NCBI RefSeq assembly: GCF_000506865.1
Contig: NZ_AYSV01000113.1
Span: 1 to 34,813, forward strand
Reading direction: 5' to 3'
Origin: Pelistega indica
GTDB lineage: Bacteria > Pseudomonadota > Gammaproteobacteria > Burkholderiales > Burkholderiaceae_B
DNA length: 34,813 bases
Shown here: piece by piece, positions 8,532 through 17,927 of the stretch
How positions within the stretch are numbered: position 1 is the stretch's first letter
How the letters are laid out: each line of letters begins with the position of its first letter
Notes under the pieces: model-generated
Seen by the model: only the letters and a program-made list of their open reading frames with translations
Told to the model about the DNA's origin: nothing
The model's database searches: none
Made by a program: the position numbers and the translations under genes

Positions 8532-9903
8532 AGAAAAAACCATCCTGCAATGGACGTGGATTATCAACCGTTGCCAAAGGCAATAACTGACCAGGCGCTT
8601 CTAAGCGACAAGCATCAGCAAATGTTTGCTCAATAAACTGAGCCTGCTGTTCCCCTTCTTGAGGAAAAACGGAGCAGGTGATATACAGAAAATATCCTCC
8701 AGGCTTCAATGTCTGCCAAAGATTTTTAACAATTTTTCGCTGTAGGTCTGCTGTTTTTTGAATATCGCTTTCTTGACGTAACCATTTAATATCAGGGTGC
8801 CTTCTCACAATCCCTGAAGCCGTACATGGAACATCTGCCATAATCATATCAAACAACTTACCATCCCACCATGCTGATACATCTGACACATCCTCACTAA
8901 GCAATTTCACTTTATCACTATAATGACCCAAATGTTTTAAATTTTGCTCCACACGACTTAAGCGTTTCTGATCAATATCCACGGCTGTCATATAAATATC
9001 CGCCCTTTCTAATAGATGGGCAGTTTTTCCTCCAGGCGCAGCACACGCATCTAATACCTGCATGCCATCTTTAACTGGCAACAGCGTACCTGCTAATTGT
9101 GCGCCCGCATCTTGTACAGCACATAAACCTTGCTCAAAGCCAGGAATAGCTTGAACTGGCATTGCCTTGTTTAAAATCACAGCATCTTCACCATAGAGCT
9201 GATAATCAATCCCAGACTCCGTTAATGTCTGACAAAACTCTTCTCGACGTATTTTCTTGCGATTTACTCGTAGTGTTAAAGGACCGGGCAAATTAGCCGC
9301 ATTCAGCACATTCTCCCATTGAGTTGGATAACTTTTTTTAATTAACTGAATCCACCATTTAGGATAATTAAATTGACACTCCTCATCATCCTTCAACAAC
9401 GACCATAGTACCTCTTCTTCTCGTATATAGCGTCTCAAACAAGCATTTATTAAACCTTTGAAAGCCGCTGATTTTTTGTGCAATTGTGTTGCCTTAACTG
9501 TTTCATCCACAACAGTAAACGCCTGATAAAAAGGGACTGACTCATCCAACTGATCTAACTCTAACGCTTTAGCATGTCGTTTGGGAACACTTAATAAACA
9601 CAAGCTCACTAGTAATAGTGCATATACTAAGGAATTGGGCGCTTTTTTAGTCAATAGTTGCTGACTTAATTTCTGAGACGACAACAAATGGCGCATACAA
9701 TAAAAACTAATTGATTGCACCGCAGATTTTTGTTCTTTAGGCACACTTTCCAAAAACTCTGTTAATGACTGACCTGCTAATACTTGCTTAACAGCATTAG
9801 ACGCATGGAATAACACCTGACAGAGAGGTACTGATGGACTCGATTGATTAGAAACTAACATAAAGTAAAAGATAAGCGATGGAATACCCCTGTAGTTTAG
9901 CAT
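8509..9903 (-). CDS. rsmB: 16S rRNA (cytosine-967-C5) methyltransferase RsmB
   Basis: RsmB methylates C967 of 16S rRNA with S-adenosylmethionine. The 464-aa protein has the N-terminal NusB-like RNA-binding domain (about 20-165) and the C-terminal NOL1/NOP2/Sun domain. It shows the SAM-binding loop VLDACAAPGGKTAHL (about residue 280), the motif IV cysteine in DVPCTASG (about 359) and the catalytic cysteine in YITCSVFPQEGE (about 408). The ATG at 9903 has GAGG a few bases upstream and is kept; an internal ATG at 9861 would suit the family length but has no ribosome site. It is the first gene of the minus-strand cluster and divergent from rimO. Confidence 0.95.
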   Translation of the reverse strand: MLNYRGIPSLIFYFMLVSNQSSPSVPLCQVLFHASNAVKQVLAGQSLTEFLESVPKEQKSAVQSISFYCMRHLLSSQKLSQQLLTKKAPNSLVYALLLVSLCLLSVPKRHAKALELDQLDESVPFYQAFTVVDETVKATQLHKKSAAFKGLINACLRRYIREEEVLWSLLKDDEECQFNYPKWWIQLIKKSYPTQWENVLNAANLPGPLTLRVNRKKIRREEFCQTLTESGIDYQLYGEDAVILNKAMPVQAIPGFEQGLCAVQDAGAQLAGTLLPVKDGMQVLDACAAPGGKTAHLLERADIYMTAVDIDQKRLSRVEQNLKHLGHYSDKVKLLSEDVSDVSAWWDGKLFDMIMADVPCTASGIVRRHPDIKWLRQESDIQKTADLQRKIVKNLWQTLKPGGYFLYITCSVFPQEGEQQAQFIEQTFADACRLEAPGQLLPLATVDNPRPLQDGFFYALFQKK

Positions 9904-9923
9904 TTTGCCTCAAGGACAATTTT

Positions 9924-9952
9924 TTGGTGCAAATTACTTGCTAAAATAATAC
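9924..9952 (+). promoter_or_regulatory. Candidate sigma-70 promoter for rimO
   Basis: TTGGTG (9924-9929) and TAATAC (9947-9952) are separated by 17 bases, placing a start near 9959, about 28 bases before the rimO ATG. Both boxes are only partial matches to consensus. Confidence 0.35.
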
Positions 9953-9986
9953 TCACTCAATTTTATTTTCATAATGAAGGTTTTTT

Positions 9987-11333
9987 ATGACGACTCCTGC
10001 CGCTCCTAAAGTAGGTTTTGTAAGTTTAGGTTGCTCAAAAGCACTTGTTGACTCCGAACGAATTTTGACTCAATTACGTAAAGAAGGCTATGAAATATCG
10101 CCCTCTTATGACGGTGCGGATGTTGTGGTCGTCAATACCTGTGGATTTATTGATAGCGCAAAAGCAGAGTCATTGGATGCTATTGGTGAGGCACTTGCTG
10201 AGCATGGTAAGGTTATCGTAACTGGCTGTATGGGTGTAGAAGAGGATACGATTCGTAAGGTTCACCCGAGCGTCCTCTCTGTTAGTGGTCCACAACAATA
10301 TCAAGAAGTGGTGCGCGCTGTACACGAGGTTGTACCTCCAAATATAGACCATAATCCTTTTGTAGACTTAGTTCCACCACAAGGGATTAAATTAACTCCT
10401 CGCCATTATGCCTATCTCAAAATTTCTGAAGGATGTAATCATCACTGTAGCTTCTGTATTATCCCAAGTATGCGTGGCGTCCTTGTTAGTCGCCCTGTAG
10501 GGGAAGTTATGGAAGAGGCTGAGCGACTTGTTAAATCGGGTGTTAAAGAATTATTGGTTATTTCTCAAGATACCAGCGCCTATGGTGTGGACATGAAATA
10601 CCGTATGGATTTTTGGGAAGGACGTCCTATCAAAACCAAAATGACATCATTAGCCGAAGCTCTAGGGCAATTGGGTGTTTGGGTGCGCTTGCATTATGTC
10701 TATCCGTATCCTAATGTGGATGAGGTTATTCCATTAATGGCAGAGGGCAAAATCCTACCTTATTTAGATATTCCTTTCCAACATGCTAGCCCAAAAATCC
10801 TAAAAGCAATGAAACGCCCTGCTTTTGAGGATAAAACCTTAGCTCGTATTAAACAATGGCGTGAAATCTGTCCAGACTTAACCATTCGCTCTACTTTTAT
10901 CGTGGGTTTCCCGGGCGAAACAGAAGAGGATTTCCAATATTTATTAGATTGGCTAACTGAGGCGCAGCTTGACCGTGTAGGATGTTTTAAATATTCAGAT
11001 GTAGAAGGCGCAGCCGCTAATGACCTACCTGACCAAGTCAGCGAAGAAGTGAAACAAGATCGTTGGGAACGCTTTATGGCACACCAACAAGCCATTTCTG
11101 CGGCTAGACTACAGAATAAAGTAGGTAAAGAAATTGATGTTTTAGTCGATGAGATTGACGAAGATGGCTACCCATTTGGTCGCTCTGCTGCCGACTCCCC
11201 CGAAATTGATGGGATTGTTTATTTAAATAAAGATATCAGTGTTAAGCCTGGTGATATGGTAAGAGCAATCGTCACAGAAGCTGATGAATATGATTTATAT
11301 GCGGATATTCTAGCGGTGAAAGCATCTGCCTAA
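9987..11333 (+). CDS. rimO: Ribosomal protein S12 methylthiotransferase RimO
   Basis: RimO is a radical-SAM enzyme that adds a methylthio group to the conserved aspartate of ribosomal protein S12. The 448-aa protein has the UPF0004 domain with the three cluster cysteines ([20 protein letters not shown]), the radical SAM motif CNHHCSFC (C150, C154, C157) and a C-terminal TRAM domain (about 375-445). The opening sequence, [15 protein letters not shown], separates RimO from MiaB. The ATG follows AATGAAGG. It is transcribed alone, divergent from rsmB, and ends at a clear terminator. Confidence 0.96.
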   Translation: MTTPAAPKVGFVSLGCSKALVDSERILTQLRKEGYEISPSYDGADVVVVNTCGFIDSAKAESLDAIGEALAEHGKVIVTGCMGVEEDTIRKVHPSVLSVSGPQQYQEVVRAVHEVVPPNIDHNPFVDLVPPQGIKLTPRHYAYLKISEGCNHHCSFCIIPSMRGVLVSRPVGEVMEEAERLVKSGVKELLVISQDTSAYGVDMKYRMDFWEGRPIKTKMTSLAEALGQLGVWVRLHYVYPYPNVDEVIPLMAEGKILPYLDIPFQHASPKILKAMKRPAFEDKTLARIKQWREICPDLTIRSTFIVGFPGETEEDFQYLLDWLTEAQLDRVGCFKYSDVEGAAANDLPDQVSEEVKQDRWERFMAHQQAISAARLQNKVGKEIDVLVDEIDEDGYPFGRSAADSPEIDGIVYLNKDISVKPGDMVRAIVTEADEYDLYADILAVKASA

Positions 11334-11367
11334 ATAACGATAATCATATATCTTTAGTGGTCAATGT

Positions 11368-11410
11368 AAAAAACGAGACTTGTTATTGATTGAGCAAGTC
11401 TCGTTTTTTT
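11368..11410 (+). terminator. Intrinsic terminator between rimO and fmt, bidirectional
   Basis: AAAAAACGAGACTTG (11368-11382) and CAAGTCTCGTTTTTT (11395-11409) form a perfect 15-bp stem with a 12-base loop; A and T tails on the two sides let it work for rimO on the plus strand and for the convergent fmt on the minus strand. Confidence 0.9.
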
Positions 11411-11489
11411 AGCTTTATTTCTTTATTTTATATTTATTTGGCAAGCTTACTTTTTACGATACGATCCAATTAACGTTGGAAGACTTGAT

Positions 11490-12434
11490 TTAGCCTTTCC
11501 AACCATTAATAAAATCTCGTGCTATTTGACGCTTACCTCCTGCTTTTTGTAATTCTTGTATACGCAACACACCATCTGCCGCGGCTACATCAATACCCTC
11601 TGCACTCATTGCCACGACAGTCCCTGGTGCTACATTTACCGTTTGATGAAGTACCTGTGCTTGCCAAACCTTAACAGGCTCATCCAATCCCGGTAAAGGC
11701 AATACCACACCTGGCACAGGATTAAACGCACGAATTTTTCGCCATAAAGTTAATACCGGTAAATCCCAAGAAAGTTTACCCTCAGACTTTTCCAATTTTG
11801 CGGCATATGTCACCCCTTCTTCTGATTGAGGAATTGGCGTCAGTTTTCCTGTACCCAATTGTTTTAATACGTCCACAATACCTTGCGCACCTAGTTGAGC
11901 CAATTGATCATGCAATTGTGCAGCTGTTTGCATATCTATTTTTTGTGTTTTTTCTAATAAAACATCACCCGTATCTAGCCCAATTGCCATTTGCATAATA
12001 CCAATGCCTGTTTGCTCATCACCTGCTTCAATAGCGCGTTGAATAGGAGCAGCTCCTCGCCAACGTGGCAGCAAACTTGCATGGATATTTAAACAACCAT
12101 ACTTAGGCAAATCTAACACCCATTGTGGCAGAATCAGACCATAAGCAGCCACTACCATCACATCTGGTTGTAACGACTCTAATACTTTCTTGGCTTGTGC
12201 TGCCTCTTCAGGATACTTACCATCTAAGCGTAAACTTAATGGTTGAATCACCTCAACACCTTGTACTAGGGCTTCTTGCTTAACAGGACTAGCCTGTAAT
12301 TTCATCCCCCTACCCGCTGGTCTATCAGGCTGCGTCATCACAAGTGGAACATCAAACCCTGCATCTAAAATGGCTTTGTACGCCAAGCGTGCAAATTCAG
12401 GGGTACCTGCAAAGACTATTTTTAATGGTTTCAT
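11490..12434 (-). CDS. fmt: Methionyl-tRNA formyltransferase
   Basis: Fmt transfers a formyl group from 10-formyl-tetrahydrofolate to initiator Met-tRNA. The 314-aa protein has the N-terminal formyl-transferase domain with [10 protein letters not shown], the catalytic region [21 protein letters not shown] (about residues 112-132, carrying N and H) and the aspartate in GLDTGDVL, then the C-terminal domain ending [12 protein letters not shown]. The ATG is preceded by a good GGAGG. In Bordetella relatives fmt usually lies beside def and dprA; here about 2.8 kb with three other genes separate them. Confidence 0.96.
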   Translation of the reverse strand: MKPLKIVFAGTPEFARLAYKAILDAGFDVPLVMTQPDRPAGRGMKLQASPVKQEALVQGVEVIQPLSLRLDGKYPEEAAQAKKVLESLQPDVMVVAAYGLILPQWVLDLPKYGCLNIHASLLPRWRGAAPIQRAIEAGDEQTGIGIMQMAIGLDTGDVLLEKTQKIDMQTAAQLHDQLAQLGAQGIVDVLKQLGTGKLTPIPQSEEGVTYAAKLEKSEGKLSWDLPVLTLWRKIRAFNPVPGVVLPLPGLDEPVKVWQAQVLHQTVNVAPGTVVAMSAEGIDVAAADGVLRIQELQKAGGKRQIARDFINGWKG

Positions 12435-12557
12435 ATGACCTCCAATTTTCTGAGAATAATTCTACATTACGATTTGCCTTTATTGACTCGTTTTCTTACT
12501 TTCTCCAATGGATTTACGGTAAATTAATAACTCATTCACTCTTTCTTAAGATTAGTC

Positions 12558-13442
12558 ATGACGGACGCTATACTTTCAGACAAGCAAGCCGCAGCATCCC
12601 ATTCAACATGGGTCAGCGTAATTGTGAATTTACTACTTAGTATTTTACAAATCGTTATTGGTATCTTTGCATCGTCCAGTAGTTTGATTTCGGACGCTAT
12701 CCACTCGCTCTCCGATCTTGTATCAGACATTGCTGTTCTTATTGCGAATAAGTTTTCAAATATGCCATCGGACGATACGCACCAATATGGGCATTATCGG
12801 TTTGAAAATATTGCTAGTCTTTTTATTGGCTTATTACTCATCGGTATTGGACTAAGCATGATTTGGCATGCAGGTGATCGTCTCTTTAATCATACGGACT
12901 CAGTTGCTCCAGTGCACTACTATGCTCTGATTGTGGCTGTTTTTGTAGTGGTTGCCAAAGAGCTCCTATTTCGTTATATGCTCGCCATAGGCAAACGCGT
13001 TAATTCCACTATGCTTATTACCAATGCATGGCATGCACGCTCAGATGCGCTGTCCTCTCTTATTGTTCTTTTTGCTATTGGTGCTAATTTATTAGGGATT
13101 AGTTGGGCTGATATTGTTGCCTCACTGATTGTCGGTGCAATGATTGCCCATATGGGATTAAAGTTTACCTGGAACTCTATTCATGATTTGAGTGACCATG
13201 CGGCAACCCAAGAGGAAATTAATACGTTAAGAGCCATTCTTCAAGAGACACCAGGTATTGTGTCCTTTCATGATTTCAAAACACGGAAATCAGCTGATTT
13301 TATTCATATTGATGTGCATTTGGACTTCCCGGGATCTATGAGTATTAAAGAAGCACATGATATTGCTTTATTAGCCATTAACCGTCTAAAAGCAAAAGGT
13401 AATGTACTCAGTGTCACTACACACTTCGACCCTATGCACTAA
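12558..13442 (+). CDS. Cation diffusion facilitator family metal efflux protein
   Basis: This 294-aa inner-membrane protein belongs to the CDF family of proton-driven divalent metal exporters. It has six hydrophobic segments and a cytoplasmic C-terminal domain (about 205-290). Metal-site residues are visible in helix II (DAIHSLSDLVSD; D46, H49, D53) and helix V (HARSDALSS; H and D near 158-162), plus histidines in the C-terminal domain (SFHDF, HIDVHLDF, THFDPMH). The H/D pattern in helix II alone does not settle Zn versus Fe or Mn. It is divergent from fmt and its stop lies two bases from the convergent downstream gene. Confidence 0.9.
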   Translation: MTDAILSDKQAAASHSTWVSVIVNLLLSILQIVIGIFASSSSLISDAIHSLSDLVSDIAVLIANKFSNMPSDDTHQYGHYRFENIASLFIGLLLIGIGLSMIWHAGDRLFNHTDSVAPVHYYALIVAVFVVVAKELLFRYMLAIGKRVNSTMLITNAWHARSDALSSLIVLFAIGANLLGISWADIVASLIVGAMIAHMGLKFTWNSIHDLSDHAATQEEINTLRAILQETPGIVSFHDFKTRKSADFIHIDVHLDFPGSMSIKEAHDIALLAINRLKAKGNVLSVTTHFDPMH

Positions 13443-13444
13443 CG

Positions 13445-13921
13445 CTAAAGCTGTCTTTGTTTAAATTGCAAAGAAATATGAGCAAAAGCAACTTGTAATT
13501 CTTGGTCTGCCCCTTGAAAAATCACCGGGCGACCTTTTTTTACAAATACCATTAACCGTTTAGAGGCCAACATCGGCACAAATTTTGCAAAAGTAACCTC
13601 TTCCCAACTCACTTCACGCTTGGTTATCCAACTTTGTTTAATACCTTGCTCACTAATAGTCGTGGTAGAAATACTCATAAAATAGGTCATTACCACCAGT
13701 GCAATAAACACAACCAACATTGTGATTCCACCAAGATTTTTGAGCTGATCAATCCCCACTCTATCTACCGTTAACACATACTGCACAACAATCAATACCA
13801 ACATCACTATAGCCGCACCTTTGACCCACTTCGGCCACGCACTACCAGAAATAGGCAAGTGTCCTAGTGTCGCTTTGATTTGTGCAATTTCTGCGGAAGT
13901 AAGTGGAGTAAAAACCATCAT
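13445..13921 (-). CDS. Small two-helix membrane protein with a possible PH-like domain
   Basis: I do not recognise a named family. The 158-aa product has two membrane helices (about 35-51, WVKGAAIVMLVLIVVQYV; and about 65-83, GGITMLVVFIALVVMTYF) followed by a beta-strand-rich tail (TTISEQGIKQSW, SWEEVTFAKFV, RLMVFVKKGRPVIF). That pattern resembles bacterial proteins with a YcxB/PH-like cytoplasmic domain. Coding bias looks ordinary and the two possible ATG codons are adjacent (MMV). It ends two bases from the convergent CDF gene, with no terminator between them. Confidence 0.7.
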   Translation of the reverse strand: MMVFTPLTSAEIAQIKATLGHLPISGSAWPKWVKGAAIVMLVLIVVQYVLTVDRVGIDQLKNLGGITMLVVFIALVVMTYFMSISTTTISEQGIKQSWITKREVSWEEVTFAKFVPMLASKRLMVFVKKGRPVIFQGADQELQVAFAHISLQFKQRQL

Positions 13922-14107
13922 TGTTGAGTATTCCTGAAAGAGGCTTTAGAAAAAAATAATCATACAACAAATTCATTAGCACTAAACAGATAATGCACGT
14001 ATCTGCCCACCCTTGAATACTTTATACACATCTGAAATTTATCACTTAGGCATAAATTAATAGGTCTAATACAGCAAATAGCCTTTTCACTAGACTATTC
14101 GCTGCAA

Positions 14108-14136
14108 AATATGCATCACATAAGCACTATAGTCAA
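14108..14136 (-). promoter_or_regulatory. Candidate promoter upstream of the two-helix membrane protein gene
   Basis: On the minus strand TTGACT (14136-14131) and CATATT (14113-14108) are spaced by 17 bases in the 232-base gap after the HMG-CoA lyase gene. The -35 box is good, the -10 box is weak, and the implied leader is long (about 180 bases). Nothing else is apparent in this gap. Confidence 0.3.
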
Positions 14137-14153
14137 TCTATATTGCGTTATGT

Positions 14154-15071
14154 CTATCCACAAACAGCATTCGCTCGTTTATTCAATATTGCACGTCCTA
14201 CTCTGCTTGCATTCTGACGTTTTAAATAGGTCGAAATAAAATCACCGGCATCAATGACCTTGTCTAAATCAATACCTGTCTCTATGCCCATGCCTTGCAA
14301 CATATAGAGAACGTCTTCGGTGGCTACATTACCTGTAGCACCTTTGGCATATGGACAGCCTCCAAGACCCGATACGGAAGAATGAAAAATGCTAATACCC
14401 GCACGCAATGAAGAAAGTATATTGGCTAAGGCTTGTCCATAGGTATCATGAAAATGTCCTGCTACTTGTGCTGGATCAACAATTTCTGTCACTCGTGACA
14501 TCACCTCATACACTTGATTCGCTGTACCCACACCAATCGTATCAGCGATATCAAACTCTTGCACGCCAAGCGCTTTCATGCGTTTTACCACATCTACAAC
14601 ACTTTCTACGGGTACATCACCTTGGTATGGGCAACCAAAAGAGGTACTGATACTTGCTCTTAGCCTAATACCATTCGCAAGAGCAGCTTCGGCAACTGGT
14701 GCAAAACGATCAATTGATTCGGCAATAGAACAGTTAATATTTTTTTGTGAAAATGCCTCACTTGCCGCACCAAAAATAACCACCTCATCGGCTTTAGCTG
14801 CCAATGCCGCTTCAAAACCTTTCATATTCGGGGTTAAGGCAGAATAAATCACACCCTCTTTACGTGTAATACCTGCCATCACCTCACTACCGTCCGCCAT
14901 TTGTGGCACCCATTTTGGTGAGACAAAAGAGGCTGCTTCGATATTTGGAAAACCCGCTTCTGTTAAGCGATTAATTAATTCAATTTTAACGTCCGTTGGT
15001 ACAAATTCTTTTTCATTTTGCAATCCATCACGAGGACCAACTTCAACCATTTTTACTTTAGTAACACCCAC
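14154..15071 (-). CDS. Hydroxymethylglutaryl-CoA lyase
   Basis: The 305-aa TIM-barrel enzyme splits 3-hydroxy-3-methylglutaryl-CoA into acetoacetate and acetyl-CoA, the last step of leucine breakdown. It shows the N-terminal metal and substrate motif VGPRDGLQNE, the metal histidines in GHFHDTYGQAL and the signature GLGGCPYAKGATGNVATED with the catalytic cysteine. The start is a GTG at 15071 with a strong AGGAGG five bases away. No other leucine-degradation gene is adjacent, so it probably stands alone. Related DRE-TIM lyases for longer acyl groups are the main alternative, but the signature fits HMG-CoA lyase well. Confidence 0.93.
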   Translation of the reverse strand: MGVTKVKMVEVGPRDGLQNEKEFVPTDVKIELINRLTEAGFPNIEAASFVSPKWVPQMADGSEVMAGITRKEGVIYSALTPNMKGFEAALAAKADEVVIFGAASEAFSQKNINCSIAESIDRFAPVAEAALANGIRLRASISTSFGCPYQGDVPVESVVDVVKRMKALGVQEFDIADTIGVGTANQVYEVMSRVTEIVDPAQVAGHFHDTYGQALANILSSLRAGISIFHSSVSGLGGCPYAKGATGNVATEDVLYMLQGMGIETGIDLDKVIDAGDFISTYLKRQNASRVGRAILNKRANAVCG

Positions 15072-15218
15072 TTTTTCCTCCTATTTTATAAGGCTGTCTC
15101 TATTGTCTCATTGTAATAGATTGCCTATTTCTATGCTAGTACACCCAACTGTTATGCCTAATCTCTTGAAGCATCTCTAAACCTCTGAAAACCTCTAACT
15201 CACTTATTAAGCGAATAC

Positions 15219-16367
15219 TTAATTTTCCCCATTATGAAACACTCGCTGATATTTCCCATCCACCTGTTTTACCACGATCGATTGTAATTGCATCTCGGTT
15301 AATAGCAAGCTGAGCTCCTCTATGCTCAATGATAAATACTCTGTTAGCTCTTCAATACTAATAGCCTCAAAACCCATTGCCTCTAAAACTGGTTTGAATT
15401 TCTCAGGAATCTCTGGGTCAACACTTGGTTTATCTGGCTCTGGTGCATTGGCTGTGACAGCATAGCCCAATTCTTCGAGAATATCTTGAGCCGTTTCAAC
15501 TAGCTTAGCCCCTTGGCGAATCAATGCATGACACCCTCTAGATAAAGGGGAATGAATTGAACCCGGAATGGCGAAAATTTCTTTACCCAAATCTCCAGCC
15601 ATCTTGGCGGTAATCAATGAGCCACTTTTACGTGCTGCTTCTACCACCAACACACCTCGAGATAGACCCGCAACTATCCGATTACGCATAGGAAACCTAA
15701 AGGCATTAGCTGGCGTATCTAAAGGAAACTCAGAAATCAATGCTCCCCTATGGCGAATACCTAAAGCTATGGCTTTGTTCTCGGCAGGATAAAGGCGATT
15801 AATCCCTGTGCCCATCACGGCAATTGTTGGGCAATCAACATTTGCCAATAAGGCTCCTTCATGTGCAGAAGCATCAATGCCCTTGGCAAGTCCACTAACG
15901 ATGCACCACCCTTGAGAAGCTAAATATTTGCCAAATGCTCTGGCATTTTGAGCGCCATTTAAAGTCGGGTGACGTGTGCCGACGACGGCAATAGCAGGCT
16001 TCTGAAATGCGGATAAATTACCATCAACATAGAGTAATAGTGGTGGGTCATAGGTATCTAATAATGCCTTTGGATATAAGGTATCCGCTAATGTCAGGAT
16101 ATGGTGATTATCTTGATTAAGCCACTCTAGCGTTTTATCAATCTGGGTGTTGATTTCTTCAGAACAAGGCTCTCTTAGCTGATAAGCAATTTTTTCCCCC
16201 ACTACGGGCATTAATTGACTAAACTTAGTTTCAAAAATAGTTTGCGGAAAACCAAATTGCATCAATAAATTTTTTGCCGTCACCGACCCAATACCCGGCT
16301 CCAACGTTAATCTAAGCCAAGCCCTTAGCTCTTCAAGTTGTCCTCTTTGCCCCTTTTGCTCTTGCAT
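15219..16367 (-). CDS. dprA: DNA processing protein DprA
   Basis: DprA binds incoming single-stranded DNA during natural transformation and loads RecA. The 382-aa protein has an N-terminal helix-hairpin-helix region (LTLEPGIGSVTAKNLL), a Rossmann-like core with VVGTRHPTLNG, SGLAKGIDASAHEGAL and FRFPMRNRIVAGLS, and a C-terminal winged-helix domain (about 310-380). The ATG at 16367 is chosen because AAGGAT lies just upstream; an ATG at 16400 adds 11 polar residues but has no ribosome site. It is divergent from def. Confidence 0.94.
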   Translation of the reverse strand: MQEQKGQRGQLEELRAWLRLTLEPGIGSVTAKNLLMQFGFPQTIFETKFSQLMPVVGEKIAYQLREPCSEEINTQIDKTLEWLNQDNHHILTLADTLYPKALLDTYDPPLLLYVDGNLSAFQKPAIAVVGTRHPTLNGAQNARAFGKYLASQGWCIVSGLAKGIDASAHEGALLANVDCPTIAVMGTGINRLYPAENKAIALGIRHRGALISEFPLDTPANAFRFPMRNRIVAGLSRGVLVVEAARKSGSLITAKMAGDLGKEIFAIPGSIHSPLSRGCHALIRQGAKLVETAQDILEELGYAVTANAPEPDKPSVDPEIPEKFKPVLEAMGFEAISIEELTEYLSLSIEELSLLLTEMQLQSIVVKQVDGKYQRVFHNGEN

Positions 16368-16511
16368 ACCTATCCTTGAAATATTCTTTTTTGTATCCAT
16401 ATTAATTATTATAATTCGGATGCTTTGTCTAACTCTTTGTTTAGAATTAACTTAGCCATTCGTATTTCTACTATAATTTACCATTCATTATTGCTAAAAA
16501 ATTTATACACT

Positions 16512-17018
16512 ATGGCTTTACTTCCTATTCTGCACTATCCTGACCCTCGTTTACATACAGTAGCGAAACCTGTCGAAGACATTAATGACAGAATTCGTCA
16601 ATTAGTTAAAGATATGGCTGAGACTATGTATGAGTCTTCGGGTGTAGGTCTAGCTGCCACACAAATTGATGTTCATGAACGAGTGGTGGTGATTGATGTT
16701 TCTGAAGAAGGTGATCACTTACGAGTACTAATCAACCCAGAAATTACATGGAAAAGTGATGAGATGGTTGTTTACGAAGAGGGTTGCTTATCTGTTCCTG
16801 GTATCTATGATAAGGTTAATCGTCATGCAGAGGTTAAGGTCAAAGCACTAGATGAAAATGGGCAAGCATACGAGTTTCATGCAGATGGCTTATTAGCTAT
16901 TTGTGTTCAGCATGAATTAGACCATTTATTAGGAAAAGTATTTGTGGAGCGTTTATCTCCTCTAAAGCAGAGCCGTATTAAAACAAAGATCAAAAAACAA
17001 GCCAAAAAAGAAGACTAA
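16512..17018 (+). CDS. def: Peptide deformylase
   Basis: Def removes the N-formyl group from new proteins. The 168-aa enzyme has all three motifs: [17 protein letters not shown] (metal cysteine) and QHELDHLLG (metal histidines and catalytic glutamate). The ATG at 16512 gives the family start [14 protein letters not shown]; an in-frame upstream extension to 16425 has no family counterpart. No clear Shine-Dalgarno precedes it, so the mRNA may be nearly leaderless. It is followed within 30 bases by a gene for a secreted protein. Confidence 0.96.
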   Translation: MALLPILHYPDPRLHTVAKPVEDINDRIRQLVKDMAETMYESSGVGLAATQIDVHERVVVIDVSEEGDHLRVLINPEITWKSDEMVVYEEGCLSVPGIYDKVNRHAEVKVKALDENGQAYEFHADGLLAICVQHELDHLLGKVFVERLSPLKQSRIKTKIKKQAKKED

Positions 17019-17045
17019 ACTCTCTATGATGGAATGGAGCGAAAA

Positions 17046-17687
17046 ATGAAACTATCTATCACCAAATCCTTTATATCTCTTTTCGTCTTATTAGGGGTTC
17101 ATCTTACTTCAGTACAAGCGGCTGAGCCGTCTGCGATTGATATTGCCTGCCAAAAAGAGCCAAGCCAGATTACCGATGCTGATTTTAAATCCTTGGTTAA
17201 TTTTGGTGAAGCACTGATTGCTGAGCAACAAAAACTTACCCTACCTAAGGACTGTAAAACGACAGTCAAATCGCAGGGAAAAGACAGCTTTAATCCTTAT
17301 GTCGCTGCCCTAGAAACAGCCGCAAAACAAAAAAATCTCGATATATTTGGTGCAATACTCAGTGACTTTAACTCGAGCAATGTCTCTATGGAAGAGACAG
17401 CAAAGGCACACTCAGAGTTATTAAAATATATCAAAGTCGCTTGTGGTCAGCAGTTTGCTTGTGTCACTCAAATCACTAAAAAAATCCCTACATTGGATAT
17501 TCACAAAAGCCCTATCTTCTGCTCACTCTCTCGTGTTGCTGACTATACCGTACAAGACTTTTATAAGAAAACAACGCCTACACCTAAATATCCTGTGGCA
17601 TGTTTAGGTCACAGCATACTAACAGAAAATATGGGGTTATCTCCTATGCAAGACTGGTATGAGGCGTATAAATTATTAGGGCAATAA
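17046..17687 (+). CDS. Secreted protein of unknown function with six cysteines
   Basis: I do not recognise this family. The 213-aa product begins with a signal peptide (MKLSITKSFISLFVLLGVHL, cleavage likely after SVQA), so it should be periplasmic or secreted. The mature part is mostly helical and polar with six cysteines (IACQ, KDCK, VACG, FACV, IFCS, VACL), an even number that could form disulfides. No lipobox is seen. The ATG at 17046 follows TGGAG; an ATG at 17034 would add four residues. It lies 27 bases after def and may be transcribed with it; an intrinsic terminator follows. Confidence 0.75.
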   Translation: MKLSITKSFISLFVLLGVHLTSVQAAEPSAIDIACQKEPSQITDADFKSLVNFGEALIAEQQKLTLPKDCKTTVKSQGKDSFNPYVAALETAAKQKNLDIFGAILSDFNSSNVSMEETAKAHSELLKYIKVACGQQFACVTQITKKIPTLDIHKSPIFCSLSRVADYTVQDFYKKTTPTPKYPVACLGHSILTENMGLSPMQDWYEAYKLLGQ

Positions 17688-17777
17688 AGTATAAGACTAA
17701 GTGATTTAGTATCAAACAATATTGTTTAAACATAACTCACTAAAGATAACTCGCTAAAAGCAAAATACAAAAACAAA

Positions 17778-17810
17778 GGGCAACTTTTATATTAGTTGCC
17801 CCTTATTTTT
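17778..17810 (+). terminator. Intrinsic terminator after the secreted protein gene
   Basis: GGGCAACT (17778-17785) and AGTTGCCC (17794-17801) form a perfect 8-bp stem followed by CTTATTTTT. Confidence 0.75.
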
Positions 17811-17854
17811 GAGATAAAGAATAGTCCCTCTGAACATTTAAAATTTGAGCATTT

Positions 17855-17886
17855 AAAATCTTAGATTTCTAAGATTTTATTTTTTA
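17855..17886. terminator. AT-rich hairpin between convergent genes
   Basis: AAAATCTTAG (17855-17864) and CTAAGATTTT (17869-17878) form a perfect 10-bp stem with a 4-base loop, followed by ATTTTTTATTTT on the plus strand. It could back up the terminator at 17778 and limit read-through from the minus-strand ligase operon, whose last stop is at 17928. Confidence 0.45.
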
Positions 17887-17927
17887 TTTTCAATATAAAA
17901 TAAATCGCCCAAACGTATCACTCTGAA

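Noticed and set aside
16425-16511. 29-residue N-terminal extension of peptide deformylase
   Set aside because: The family starts at [14 protein letters not shown]; the extension begins at a non-ATG codon and has no ribosome site.
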